Part shown: positions 23,901 to 34,910 of the stretch, in pieces
Position numbering within the stretch: position 1 is the first letter of the stretch
Layout of the letters: each line of letters starts with the position of its first letter
Source: Isoetes taiwanensis
Taxonomy: Eukaryota; Streptophyta; Lycopodiopsida; Isoetales; Isoetaceae
Direction of reading: 5' to 3'
DNA length: 64,000 bases
Assembly (NCBI GenBank): GCA_021234155.1
Contig: JAJEKV010000020.1
Coordinates: 8,912,563-8,976,562 of the forward strand
Translations under genes and position numbers: made by a program
The notes under the pieces: generated by a model
Database searches by the model: none
What the model saw: the letters and a program-made list of their open reading frames with translations, nothing else
What the model was told of the DNA's origin: nothing

Positions 23901-26400
23901 AGAACCTAAAGTGGTCAAGCTTGGAGCCCAAAATTTGGATGAGGAGCGACAAAAATACATGGATCTCTTTTTAGAATTTCAAGATGTATTTGCATGGAGT
24001 TATCGTGACCTTAGAGATATATCTCCAGCTTTGAGTGTACATAAGATTGTTTTGGAACCTAACACAAGAGCGGTTAGACAAAAACCTTATAGGATGAATC
24101 CAAATTATTCAAGTGTAGTTAAGGAAGAAATTGATAAATTGTTAGAAGCCAGTTTTATAGAGCCTATTGAAAATAGTGAATGGCTGTCACCAATAGTTAT
24201 AGTCCCAAAGAAGAATAAGAAACTAAGAGTGTGTGTAGACTATAGACGATTGAATGCAGTAACAATTAAAGATGGATTTCCTGTGCCATTTACTGATAAC
24301 ATGTTAGATTCAGTTGCTGGGCATGAATATTACTCTTTTGTTGACGGTTTTAGTGGGTATAATCAAGTAACCATTGCTCCCGAAGACCAAGACAAGACAA
24401 CATTTGTCATTGAATGGGGTTGTTACAAGTATAGGGTTATGCCTTTTGGATTATATAATGCTCCCACTACATTCCAACGAGTGGTCACTAACGCATTTAA
24501 GGATTATATAAGGCAATTTATGGAGGTGTTTCTCGATGATTTTTGTGTTTTCAGTAGGTATCAGGACCATAAAGAGAAATTACGATTGTGCTTTAAAAGG
24601 TGTCGTGACTTTGGTATCTCTCTAAACCCGATGAAATGTATATTTGGAGTTACTCATGGTTACTAGGGAGAATTGTTTCTGGCCAAGGAATTGCTATTGA
24701 TCCTGATAAAACCAAAATCATATCTGAATTAGTGCCACCAGCTAATGTGAAGCAATTGCAAGCCTTCTTAGGCCATGTTGGTTATCATCGTCGATTTATT
24801 AGACATTATGCAGATAAGGCCTTACCTTTGACATCACTTCTTAAGAAGGAAAATGAATATAATTGATCTATTGAATGTCAAAAGGCTTTTACAATATTGA
24901 AAGAAGCGTTGTTTACTGCACCTATTCTTAAGTTTCCCAGATGGGATCATGAGTTTCATGTACACGTAGATGCATCCGCTTATGCAATAGGAAGCATTTT
25001 GTCCCAAATGCAAGAAGATGGTTGGGACCACCCGCAAGTAGGCAGTTATCTCATGCAGAAAGAAACTACTCAACCACTGAACGGGAGGGATTAGGCATGA
25101 TCTATTCTATAATAAAATTTCGTCACTACTTACTTGGTAAAGAATTTGTTTTCTATGTTGACCATCAAGCATTAAAGTATCTAATTTTGAAACCTTGCAG
25201 GACGGGAAGGATCACTCGATGGTTAATCATGTTACAAGAGTTTCAATTTCGGATTGTTGTGAAACCGGGAAGATCCCATGCACCTGCTGACCATTTATCC
25301 AGATTATTAGTAGATTCTAAGGATAAGGGGGTTAAAGATGATTTGCTTGATGCTGATTTATTTGCAGTTAGTGCAGTACCAGAGTGGTATTCAGATGTGG
25401 CAGAATTTCTTTCTACTAATGAATTTCCCGAAGAAATGAAACCAATTGAGCGCAAGCGACTGATTCAAAAGTGTAAGCCTTTCACTTTATTAGCAGGCAC
25501 CTTATATAGAATTGGTAAGGATGATATATTGCGCAGATGCATATTCCCTCATGAGGTGCAAAAAGTTATCAAGTCTTGTCATGATTCCCCTGCGGGAGGT
25601 CACTTTGCTGCTGACGTAACTGCTAAAAAAGTGCTAAATGCAGGTTACTGGTGGCCCACAATATTTTCTGATGTAAAAGCCCATGTGAAGCATTGTGACC
25701 CTTGCAAACGGATAGGCCGACCTACTAGAAGAGATTCTATGCCATTGAACCCAATAGTTCCTATAATTCCTTTTGAGAAGTGGGACATAGATTTTGTAGG
25801 CCCCATTAATCCGCCTTCATGGCAAACTCATTGTGAATATATATTAGTTTGCACGGATTATGTCACTAAATGGGCCGAAGCCAAAGCCTCGCGTCATGAT
25901 AATGCTGTTGTTGTTGCAACCTTTCTATATGAGAATATTATCATTAGGTTTGGTTGTCCTTTAGAGGTAGTGAGTGATAGGGGTTCTCACTTTGTTAATG
26001 AAGTAATTACAGCCTTAACTGAACGATATGAAATATCCCATAGAAAACGCACCCCATACCATCCTCAAGCTAATGGACAGGTTGAAAGAACCAATAAAAC
26101 TCTATGTAATATAATGACGAAGATTTGTAACGCTAATAGGACTGATTGGGATAAGAGATTGTTAGATGCGTTATGGGCCTATAGAATAGCTTACAAAGTT
26201 GCCACAAAAACAACTACTTTTATGTTAGTGTATGACCAAGAAGCAATTTTGCCAATAGAATTGGAAATCCCATCTCTAAGAGTAGCAATTCAGGAGAAGC
26301 TAGATGAAGATGGTAGCCTTAAAGCACGCTTGCACGAATTGGAAAAACTTGATGAAGTTCGCCTCCATGCTTTTGGAACAATTTCTAATTGTTCATCTAT
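20923..26400 (+). mobile_element. Ty3/gypsy retrotransposon, near-complete coding region
   Basis: The gag frame (20923-22575) holds a retrotransposon gag domain (about residues 85-260, VEWYRAAKNVTPFLTWDDL) and four zinc-knuckle-like motifs (CVKCKGYGHLPSQC, CRNCGKTNHRTDQC, CYRCQEMGHIVPHC, CGICQTQG). Next come an aspartic protease-like domain (about 23040-23400, VNIMPESIW), an acidic Asp/Asn-rich linker (about 23500-23600), reverse transcriptase (about 24100-24660, YYSFVDGFSGYNQV and FLDDFCVF), RNase H (about 24900-25300, HVHVDASAYAIGSILS), and integrase (about 25560-26300, with the HHCC region and DFVGP, SDRGSHF, HPQANGQVERTNK). The sequence ends abruptly near 26400, where an inverted chromovirus fragment begins, and no LTR was identified. 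The coding region is long but broken, with about three or four interruptions. The integrase wording and lack of a chromodomain point to the Tat/Athila side. Confidence 0.92.
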
Positions 26401-27290
26401 CATTTCCAGAAGTGTTGGCGTATCCAGAATCTCATGAGGATCCGGGGTGTGCTGCTTCAAAAGGCTTATGTGGAAAACTTTATGGACCGTGAGATGGCGG
26501 GCAAATTCAACTTATAGGCTTGAGGACCTATTCGTTCGATGATCTGGAAGGGTCTTGCCCATCGTGGTGCCAGTTTCTTGCAATTACCAATCTTGAGCTT
26601 GACTTGCTTAACCTTGATCTTCAACCATACGGAATCACCAACTTGAAACTCGCGCGGTGTGCAGTGTTTGTCTGCTAAACTCTTTTGTCGACTCCATGCT
26701 GCCAATAGATAACTATGTGCTTCTTCTACCAAGGCTTGCATATCAGTAAGCAACTGCTGTGAGACAACCACCTTGGGTTATGCCATGTGTCTGAAGTAAG
26801 GCATTGGTATCCATAGGTGATCATAAGGGGAGACATCTTCGAGGACTCCTGCTTAGTACTATTATAAGAAAATTCCATTAAGTGAATGTAATTTGCCCAC
26901 TGAGATTGCTTATTCCAGACGTAATTGTGTAAAATATCCTCAATAAGCTTGATTTGTATAATGCTAAAGAAATCCTTCCAAAAAGCACTAACAAACTGAG
27001 GATCACGATCCGAAAAAATGATTCATGGCATCCCATGGAGTTGAAAAATCTCTTTGGAAAATAAGATGTTGTATCCAAAGCAGTGTCAGTGGTGCGGCAT
27101 GGCAAGAAATGCGCCATCTTAGAAAGCTTGTCGACTACCACCATAAAGGCATCAAATCCTCTAAGTGTTCGTGGAAGACCCACAACGAAATCCATGGTAA
27201 TGACCTCCCATTTTGCATTGGTCGGATGTTGCTGATTGTTCTTAGTGTTGGATATATTGAGCCATGCCAAGGCATTTTCCTGGTCTTGAC
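26400..27290 (-). mobile_element. Chromovirus integrase fragment
   Basis: On the minus strand the region carries part of an integrase core (about 27270-26900, [30 protein letters not shown]) and the integrase C-terminal part (about 26770-26400, FQVGDSVWLKIK, PRWARPFQIIERIGPQAYKL). This wording is typical of Ty3/gypsy chromoviruses and differs from the neighbouring plus-strand element, so two families abut tail to tail. It is a broken internal fragment without LTRs. Confidence 0.85.
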
Positions 27291-27506
27291 AGGTTTTTGG
27301 TTTGTTATTTGTTTTTATATTTGTTTGTACTTAGAAAGATTCGTAATATAGATGATATAGCGTTCATGAAAGCATCATTATCCTGGCTCTCTTGATTAGG
27401 AAGTGTCGGAGAGCTCTAAGATATCTAGGCCTGGGGCCCCTTCTCCTGCATCTCTTGTGTACGCTTCAGTGTTGGAAGCGATACATCCTTTGAATCAGGA
27501 CCCTGT

Positions 27507-27761
27507 GTGCCAATGCATATATCCCATGAACCGAACATTAAGATAATTGCGGCTGATGAATTTCTTAACATTGATGGATTGTGTGGTAGACTAAGTACTT
27601 TTGTTTCACGACTAGCAGAAGTGCTTGGTAATAGTGATACATGTATTAATCTGTGTCTGATGGTTGTGGATCATGGAAATCATAGACTGACAATAAGCCA
27701 AGCTATTATCACTCAGTCTGCTATGAGCAGAGTCATGGCATTCATGACGAGATATCAATGA
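27507..27761 (+). CDS. Unrecognised ORF, about 84 codons
   Basis: The frame reads VPMHISHEPNIKIIAADEFL... to AFMTRYQ. It opens with GTG, and the frame continues open for some distance upstream. Composition is protein-like, but I recognise no domain. It lies between two retroelement fragments, so it could be an unrecognised part of one of them or a gene fragment. Confidence 0.22.
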   Translation: MPMHISHEPNIKIIAADEFLNIDGLCGRLSTFVSRLAEVLGNSDTCINLCLMVVDHGNHRLTISQAIITQSAMSRVMAFMTRYQ

Positions 27762-28740
27762 AGATATGAGTTGTTGTAGAAGTGGTATGAATGGTCATTT
27801 GCTTTAAATTGCATTGGTTTTGAGATTTATTTTGTTTCGTTGTGTTTTAGCTTTAGGTTTTGGTGTGCCCCTTCTGAGGCTATGCATTGTCTTATACTGT
27901 AAGAGTGATGCCAAAGTGATGGATGTACCATTTTGTTTTGTTGCTCCCATGCTCTATGACCTTGTGCTCCTTGTGCTTTTGTGCTCATTATGCTCCTTGA
28001 AAATTTTGTAAAATATATGATACTTGATTTTGAAGGGACATATCTTATCATTGTTTTTAACTTCCAGGTTCAATTCGAGAGTGTGGACCTTAAGTATGTT
28101 ATGCCTATTGGAGTTATCCAGGTTCAATTCCTAGAGGAGACTTTAATTCAGTTACAATCTACTATATGATTGCATGCTCACATTGGTTGTTACACATTGA
28201 TTGCAACATTGTTTAGATCAAGTTTTCAATAAGAAATTCCATGGGATATATTGTTCTTCTTCCAATGTGTTTTATGCAAACCATTGTGTATAATTTGCAT
28301 GTATTTGTATAGAGCAACTGTTTGAATTTTGTGTATTGCTTGCAAACTCACCTTTATTTGCCAACCATATTGTATTTGTTATACATTTGGGATCTTGTAT
28401 TCGTACCTCCATGTATTCAAATTATATTGTATCAACTCTAAGGCTAACCATGCAGTATTTTTCATTTTTCTTGGGAAACCTAGGAATTTCTAGACGTTTG
28501 GTATTTGAAATTACGGATCCCAAGGGAATGGCCTAGGTTATTACCCTGGCCAACAGTCAAAATAGCCATAAAGCAGGAATTATTTCCAGTTTTTTTTACA
28601 ATCTCAAACTTTGTATCATCTGTATTTTGAAGATCATCATTTTTGCAAGTTTATTTAACATTCTTGATCTGGCCTATTCCTTCCGTTTGTTCATTTTAGT
28701 TTACATTTGAACATCAGGTATAAAAACTTAGAAAGTTCAA
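27762..28740. other. Intergenic, nothing recognised
   Basis: About 1 kb of T-rich sequence on the plus strand, with short frames lacking family resemblance. Confidence 0.4.
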
Positions 28741-30065
28741 TAGAATAGAGTAGATTTTTTAGCGCCCACGAAGACCTAGAGGCCATGGGACCCATACAAC
28801 GGCTTAATACAAGCATTACTACTAGGATTAAAAAAACCCTGTATCGAAAGGCTTTCAAGGAAAAAACCTTTGCAATAATGATGATACTAGACAAGCAGGA
28901 AGAAGTAGGCCATGATGACTATTGAGGTCTCAGTAATTGAAGATGCTCATCTACAACCTCAAGTATATATAATGCCAAGTCATACGCAGATGGGGCTCTG
29001 AGAAGTAGTGGGAGCGTGGAATGGAATGCTAAAGTCAAATAACGATTTCTGACTATCTCAAAAGTGCAATTGCCACAAGAAAGCAAGATTATATGCAATT
29101 GCTAGTTACAAGTTATTGAAGATCAAAGCCATACTCTGAAAAGATAGCCTGGCAAACTCCATCTATTTGTCTCAATCCGTAGCTTGTGGACCTTGTGCGA
29201 ATTGATGCAATAGCTACAAGCTTTTCTTGGACAGGAAGCAAGCAAGTAAGCTTGTGGTCCTGGTGCCAAAGGGGGATTTATATGTGCATGATAATGACCA
29301 ATTTTAACTTGGGCTAATGCAACTGCATCCCATATCCTCTGAGAAAAACAACCATCGAGATATTGTTGCAAAAGCTCAGGATCAGAACTATCAAGCATCA
29401 TGCAGTGTTCCAGTTGCATAGACCAGCGGGTAAACCATACATTACAATTCTCTTTCCAACATTGTTTCAAACACTGGGGAGATTCAGCCATGGCAAGCGC
29501 GAGAAGAGGGTACCTATCATCATCCATGTGATGCACCTTGCTGATATAATGGAGATGGATCATGGCAGAATATTGAAGAGGCCGAAAACCTATCTCTTGC
29601 AAAACAATCGCATAGGGCACCATAGTTGACTCCTAGGTTGTATGTGAGAAAGGACTTTTGCACCCATTCAAAGCTCTTCCAAGCACTAGCACTAATGGCA
29701 GACCCCCATACTTCAGAACCATACAATACAACATGTTCTACCAAAACCCAAAACAAGCGGGCTTTCCGTGACCAATCATGAATCTTTGCACAAAAACAAT
29801 TGTTTTGTATTGCATAGAGTGCTCTCAAGCTAGCAGCCACATGTTTAGTAATACATTGTTCCTAAAGTATATTCTTACGGAACTCTACACCAAGGTACTT
29901 GTAGCTATCCACAATTTTAACTTCGTGACTATCATAGTGCAAAGTTGGAACAATATATCGAAGATTAAACTACCAAGAGCTTGATTTTTTGAAGATTAAC
30001 ATGCAAGCCTATGTTCTCAGAAAAGCTGTACAGAGGATGTAAATATTGTTGAAACTACAAGCATA
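28741..30065 (-). mobile_element. LINE, 5'-truncated RT fragment with 3' terminus
   Basis: On the minus strand the frames carry the end of a LINE reverse transcriptase and its C-terminal region: FSENIGLHVNLQKIKLL (about 30040-29985), SYKYLGVEFRKN (about 29910), LYGSEVWGSAISASAWKSFE (about 29730), then VPYAIVLQEIGFRPLQYSA (about 29620) and the stretch to 29123. The RT catalytic YADD box would lie further 5' and is missing, so the copy is 5'-truncated. At least two frame changes and several stops interrupt it. The 3' UTR runs from 29122 to 28741 and ends CCCATGGCCTCTAGGTCTTC, GTGGGCGCTAAAAAATC, then TACTCTATTCTATT. That terminus matches the SINE at 60.9 kb. Confidence 0.75.
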
Positions 30066-30255
30066 TTCATGGTATATCAAGATCTTTGTCATGTTAAAGC
30101 CATATCAAAAGTAAAATACATTGCAATTTTTTTGTGATTTAAAGCTAGTTTAAACAATACGATTGATGCAAGTAAAGGGATCTCTTGTTACCTCCCATCT
30201 ATTTGAACATATATTAAATGATACTTTAACATAACTATAGCCAGTTACGTGCAAA

Positions 30256-30465
30256 TGCAATAATTCTATAGCTTGAGAACTGGCAAATGCAATGCAATTA
30301 ATAATTTGAAATAATATTGTAAAAATATTCACTAAATATCTCCCACAAAGATATAACACCAAAAAACCATATATAATTGAACTTAGAAAAGAACTTGTGA
30401 ATTTTCTACATGCAATAATTCTATAGCTTGAGAACTCGCAAATGCAATGCAATTAATAATTTGAA
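30256..30465. repeat. Direct repeat pair, 55 bp
   Basis: A 55-base block starting TGCAATAATTCTATAGCTTG and ending ATTAATAATTTGAA occurs at 30256-30310 and 30411-30465 with one mismatch. It flanks 100 bases of unrelated sequence just downstream of the ACP gene. Confidence 0.9.
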
Positions 30466-30510
30466 TGCATTGTCTACAAATGGATTAAAAGAAAAAAAGA
30501 ATCGTTCTAA

Positions 30511-31265
30511 CTATTCTTGCTTAGAAACAAGTTGTTGGATCATGTTTGCAGCATCTCCCACAGTCACGATATTGCTTGCTCCATCTTCCGCAATCGAGAT
30601 CTTAAAGCTTTCCTCTAAGTTCATCATGATCTCCACCTGCAAATGCCATGGTCAGAATAAAACCAAGTTCTATCATCTTATAACCAAGTGAAAGACACAT
30701 TTGTAGAGAAAGAACACATGTTATGAACATGTATAAAATGTATAGTAGTTCATTATTATTTGATTTAAAAGAACTACTATACATTTTAGGAGAGGAACTC
30801 TAAATATTACAAGAACTCACAGTGTCAAGGGAATCTGCTCCAAGATCAGCAAATTTAGCATCTGGAGTAACAGTAGAAACATCCACAGACAATTGATTTG
30901 CAATTACTTGTTGAACTTTCTCAAGTGTTTGTGGCTCGGCCTTTAATTTCAGAATCAAAAATCAATCTGCCATATCAGTACCATCCCTGAGCAAAATACT
31001 ACCAACTAAAAGTAATACTGTGCATTACCAGAGCACAGGATATCCGAACCGCTGGAAATGATTTGATCCGGAAAGAAACAGAGTTCCTGAGTCCTTCGTT
31101 GCCGGAAATAAATTTCTTGCTGGAATGCAAAGATGCCTAAAACAAATCCGCATTATGTAGGGTTAGGGTTTCAATCTTGACTCATGCATTTTTTGCGAAA
31201 TCAAAGAACGGAAATACCTGTTGCGGCTTTGAGGCGGCCATGAATGGGGTGCATGCAGCGGCCAT
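30511..31265 (-). CDS. ACP: Plastid acyl carrier protein (4 exons)
   Basis: Exons on the minus strand: 31265-31218, 31136-31029, 30940-30821 and 30636-30511 (stop TAG). All three introns are GT-AG and all four exons are in phase 0. The product is 133 residues. About the first 50, rich in Ser, Lys and Arg (MAAACTPFMAASKPQQ...), look like a chloroplast transit peptide. The mature part has the ACP four-helix domain with the 4'-phosphopantetheine site DLGADSLDTVEIMM; the Ser is the attachment residue and lies next to the exon 3/4 junction. The protein carries growing acyl chains for type II fatty acid synthesis in the plastid stroma. Four exons with a transit peptide match known plant plastid ACP genes. 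No interruption was found, so it is probably functional. A TATA-like box lies 86-93 bases upstream. Confidence 0.95.
30735..30787. repeat. Perfect 17-bp inverted repeat inside ACP intron 3
   Basis: AAAATGTATAGTAGTTC (30735-30751) and its exact reverse complement (30771-30787) are separated by 19 bases. The structure lies wholly in the third intron of ACP (30637-30820) and would fold into a stable hairpin in the pre-mRNA. It could be a tiny MITE remnant. Confidence 0.9.
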
Positions 31266-31350
31266 ATTTCTCTGTTGCAACGAATGAAGCGAAAATGATA
31301 AACTAGAAAGGACAGACTCAATTCCGGTGGCTTGTTTGAAGAGGAAGATG

Positions 31351-31358
31351 ATAAATAG
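31351..31358 (-). promoter_or_regulatory. TATA-like box of the ACP gene
   Basis: The minus strand reads CTATTTAT, 86-93 bases before the ACP start codon, which would leave a 5' UTR of about 55 bases. Position and composition fit, but nothing else supports it. Confidence 0.3.
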
Positions 31359-31992
31359 TGGAAAAGATGCTCAACTAATGGCAGGAGGAGAGGTAAAATT
31401 TTGACGGACCATTTATTTACCCCTTCTTATTATTCAGATTGATTTTTTGCATGCCGTTTTTTTTGCATGCCGGTTATTCTTCAGATTGATTTTTTGCATC
31501 CCGACACTAATATTTTCAAGTGTTTTCTCTTTTTCAGGTCCGCGGGAACATTCAAACAGTTTTCCTTCATGGAGCTTCTGCATCTTGTACAAACCTTTAC
31601 AGATCATATTATTTGGCTACTGAGTAAGAAATGGCTGATTACATTCCTTCAGTCACTTAATCGCTTCAAGGTTTGAAGAACAAGCTACAATATAAACCTT
31701 TAATCTTCTTGGCTATATCTGTTTTAAATGATGTTCGTGCTTATTATGTTTCACTTCAATCTTAAGCCTTCAGGATATATTTTTTTGATTGAGAAGTTGA
31801 AGTTCAATCCTTCTCACAAGATTGATCAAACCTGTGGAAGAACAGGGAATAAATTGAAGAATGTGTAGCGTTGTTGGAAAAGAGAATTTGGTCGGTATCA
31901 GTAAGTTATTCCTTTTGGGTTTTGATTTGGCTGGACAATATTCCATGTCTTTGAGCAATAGTACTCTTTATGCGTTATGGTAACTTCTGCAG

Positions 31993-32177
31993 GCATGTTT
32001 ATCTTATATGCCATAATGGCAGCACTTGCTGCTGTGTTTGTCCATCTCATGGTGCCTGAGACAAAGAGCAGTACACGCAAAGAAATTTTTCAGTTCCTCC
32101 AAGCAACTTCAACCAAGGAATCAAAGCATGAAAATGATGCAAGAGAGCCACTCTTGGTAAGAGCAGCTAATTCTTAA
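31993..32177 (+). pseudogene. MFS sugar-transporter-like last exon
   Basis: After an acceptor (CTTCTGCAG at 31984-31992) the frame reads MFILYAIMAALAAVFVHLMV then PETKSSTRKEIFQFLQ, a final transmembrane helix followed by the PETKgxtxeei motif that closes sugar/inositol transporters of the major facilitator superfamily, and a 30-residue tail ending EPLLVRAANS. No other transporter exon is recognisable upstream, where only about 0.7 kb separates it from the divergent ACP gene. It therefore looks like an isolated terminal exon left by a truncated or captured gene. It is the only part of the copy in view and has no internal stop. Confidence 0.6.
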
Positions 32178-32826
32178 CTTCAGAAAAACAGAAGGCAAAG
32201 CTAGAAGCTTGTGCTACGATGTGTGATCATGGCAAGCAGAAGATTGAGTAACACATGCTTAGTCGTCTTTCAACATGTAAAATCAGCATGAAGGTAATAT
32301 CCAAGAAAAGGCATGGTCTGGCATGCTCAATCTGCAAACTCAAGGTCAGCTATAAGTTTTGCATCTGTTATTCTGCAAATTAACATCCATCTATACGACA
32401 GCTTTACATGCAATTAGAATGTACACGATTAATGCAGAGGGTTTGCTTTCCTATATTTCTTGCAGATAATCCATCTCTTGCAGCTTGCTATGCTTCTTAC
32501 ATGACATAATGGTTTATAGAAACAACCAAAAGAATCCACGTATGGTCTTGATATCAATTGATATATAAAAGCTTGATTGTTATTTATTTGTGCTCGTGAG
32601 GAAGGCGTTGCTTGATGTTCTGTCTTTAAGTAGAAGGCTACTCATATTAATTCCTGCATGTTTTTATATTCACCATCCAGATTGTGATTCACCTAAAAAT
32701 GTTACCCGTTATTGATAACAAGCTCTTCTAGTGTATAGCATACAAAAGGGGGATTAGGGTGAATTTTAATTTTCAACTATCACCGAGGATTACCAATAGA
32801 CATTTTGCCATGGGGATTCTAGTTCT
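32178..32826. other. Intergenic, nothing recognised
   Basis: About 650 bases following the transporter exon, possibly its 3' UTR. No other feature seen. Confidence 0.35.
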
Positions 32827-33235
32827 ATGTTAGGGGTACTGACGGAGTAACAAGGGGAGTGCGATTTAGAATATGGGGATTTTCTGTAAAAAATGAAGAA
32901 TGGAAGTTGAGGAGGAATGGGGTAGTCAGGGGTGCTAGGGGTAATGAAGGAGTAATAAGGGAATTGCAATTTAGAACATGGGGATTTCTAGCAAAAAAAT
33001 GAGGAATGGGCGATGAGGAGAAATGGGGTTGTCAGGGTTAGTAGGGGTAATGAGGGGGTAATGGGGGATTGCAATTTAGAACATGGGAATCTTTTGTAAA
33101 AAATGAAGAATGGGGAATGAGGAGAAATGAGGTAGTCAGAGGTACTAAGGGTGAGGGAGTAATAGGGGGGTTGCAATTTAGAATATGGGGATTTATTCTA
33201 GAAAAATTAAGAATGGGGGATGACGAGAAACTGAC
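32827..33235. repeat. Minisatellite, about 105-bp unit, 3.6 copies
   Basis: Full units start at 32861, 32966 and 33071 and a partial one at 33173, each opening GCAATTTAGAAyATGGG. A partial unit precedes the first. The plus strand is strongly purine-rich (GGGGTAATGAGG-type). Unit lengths are 105, 105 and 102. The overlapping frames are shadows of the repeat. Confidence 0.9.
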
Positions 33236-33762
33236 AAAGTCACAAACGATATGGTTGCTCATGATTTTTTTTTTTGAAACAACAAACTGTCCTGCAAGAT
33301 TAATCTCTGTTACATCGCCATGAGTCCACATCACTGTATAAATAATCTTAGCCTCAACAATTGTAACCGTTTCAAGAGTTGCTGCATGTACATATTCTAC
33401 AATAGAAGATAATCAAGGTTTGTTTGATTGTTTTCTGTAGACAATGACCTTTATCTGCAAGAACACACATATGGATAACTCTTATGCATGTTGCTAACAC
33501 GTGGAAGCTTGTGCCGGGCTGTTTGATAGCTGACGGAGCATACATGTGTGTATAGTTATCTTGTGTTGGCATCTTGTTATCTATATACGTGGTTTTCATG
33601 TATATAACCTCGTGGGAGGCACTACTTGTTCTGTGTACTCTAATAGTTTGATGTGAATACAAATAAAAAATTTTGGACCAAAATTTTGGTTCGTAACAGT
33701 CTAGGAAAGGAACATGCTTAAAATAAATACGCAGAAGTTTCAGACTCTCATTCCTACTCAGA

Positions 33763-34080
33763 GTGAAGGCAGCCGGGGAAAATAGTAATAAATGGAAAGG
33801 AGAGACCGATTGTTATCTTCTGGACCGCATGCTTTCCAATCCTTGTTTGACCATAAATCTGGCAGCTGCAGATGCATTTTTTATTCCCTATTACATTGGC
33901 TATGATCCTCTAGAATACCTCTATAAATTTTCTTCAAGACAGATTATTCCCCATAGATTAGAGCTAGTTAATTGGCTTAGAAATTGAAAAGGGTTGGGGT
34001 TGCACACCATTTCGTGATCATGGGAAGAACAACTTGGGATTTTACTTTGTTTTCAAAATCAGTCTGCAATAGACTGCCGT
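33763..34080 (+). pseudogene. GT47 exostosin-family glycosyltransferase fragment
   Basis: The frame at 33763-33987 contains LLDRMLSNPCLTINLAAADA, FFIPYYIGYDPLEYLY and HRLELVNWL, matching the exostosin (GT47) domain of MUR3-type xyloglucan galactosyltransferases, Golgi enzymes of cell-wall synthesis. Just after an in-frame stop at about 33986, another frame continues GVAHHFVIMGRTTWDF, the next conserved block (normally G.DHF.V.GRTTWDF). The upstream (signal anchor) and downstream halves of the roughly 500-residue enzyme are absent. At least one stop and one frameshift break it, so it is a truncated pseudogene. Confidence 0.65.
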
Positions 34081-34133
34081 AGATAGAATGAGTACTTTAA
34101 ATTCTACAACTTTCATTCACCTATATTACCAGG

Positions 34134-34486
34134 ATGCATGCAGACAGCCGTTTGTGCAACAGATTAGTTCGAGAAGCAGATTTCATGGACATAACGAGTT
34201 TAGCAGAAAATACAACGGCCTCAGCAGCCCCTACACTGTTCAAGAATATAGACTGGAAAGTCCAAGCGGTCACTGATGAAGGCACATTATCTGCCATTGA
34301 AAAGCCAAAATGCATTGATGCAAAAGTGGCCCCTAGTATATTTTTCTCTGATCAATTTGCTAAAAGCATGCCAGAGAATTTACCATCCTTTGTACTTTCT
34401 AATCAACCTATGCATCAGTGCTCGACTTTTTCTTCAATCCTAAATTCCAAAATGCAGAATTGCAGCTACCTTCTCTGGGTAATTAA
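34134..34486 (+). CDS. Unrecognised exon-like ORF
   Basis: The frame VREADFMDITSLAENTTASA...MQNCSYLLW is open to a TGG|GTAATT donor-like site and is preceded by an acceptor-like TTACCAG at 34127-34133. Composition is protein-like, but I recognise no domain. It follows the GT47 fragment on the same strand. It may be part of another captured gene or chance. Confidence 0.2.
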
Positions 34487-34525
34487 AATCTGTTATCATC
34501 ACATAATCTCTGAGCTCATAACATA

Positions 34526-34910
34526 TCATGTATTTTTAAGCTCAAGAAACTTGGTTGCCTCAAGAGATTCGCTAACCTTGCTAAGCCAGCTTCTATTAAG
34601 GAATTTTAGGCTAGGGGCGGCTGCATCTCCAAAATCCCAACATGCCCTGATTCTCAAATATTTGCACAGATCGTCATAGCTCTCTGCATCAAGGTATTTT
34701 GACCAAATTTGGATCTGCAAAAAAGCAAAACATAGCTTTCCTTGTAATGACAACCGCCCTAGATATCTTTAAGTGCCGAAGTGACAAAATCGCCATAGCT
34801 GCCCTTACTCCATATAACTCCGGAACAATTTTTGTCTCCAAAAACTCGCCGACCTTGTTAAATCAGCCTCTGCTAATGAATTTCAGTATCTTTGTCGGTG
34901 TCATTTAACA
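34526..34910 (-). pseudogene. Two tandem related coding remnants, family unknown
   Basis: On the minus strand, about 34910-34700 reads LKFISRG.FNKVGEFLETK then VRAAMAILSLRHLKISRAVV, and about 34620-34535 reads LKFLNRSWLSKVSESLEATK. The LKF(I/L)xR..x.KV.E.LE pattern and the underlying DNA are shared, so one block was duplicated. I do not recognise the family. At least one stop interrupts the first copy. Confidence 0.3.

Noticed and set aside
27025-27351. Plus-strand ORF of 108 codons
   Set aside because: It is the shadow of the chromovirus integrase on the minus strand.
33038-33334. Proline/serine-rich ORFs over the minisatellite
   Set aside because: They follow the 105-bp repeat unit and are low-complexity shadows.
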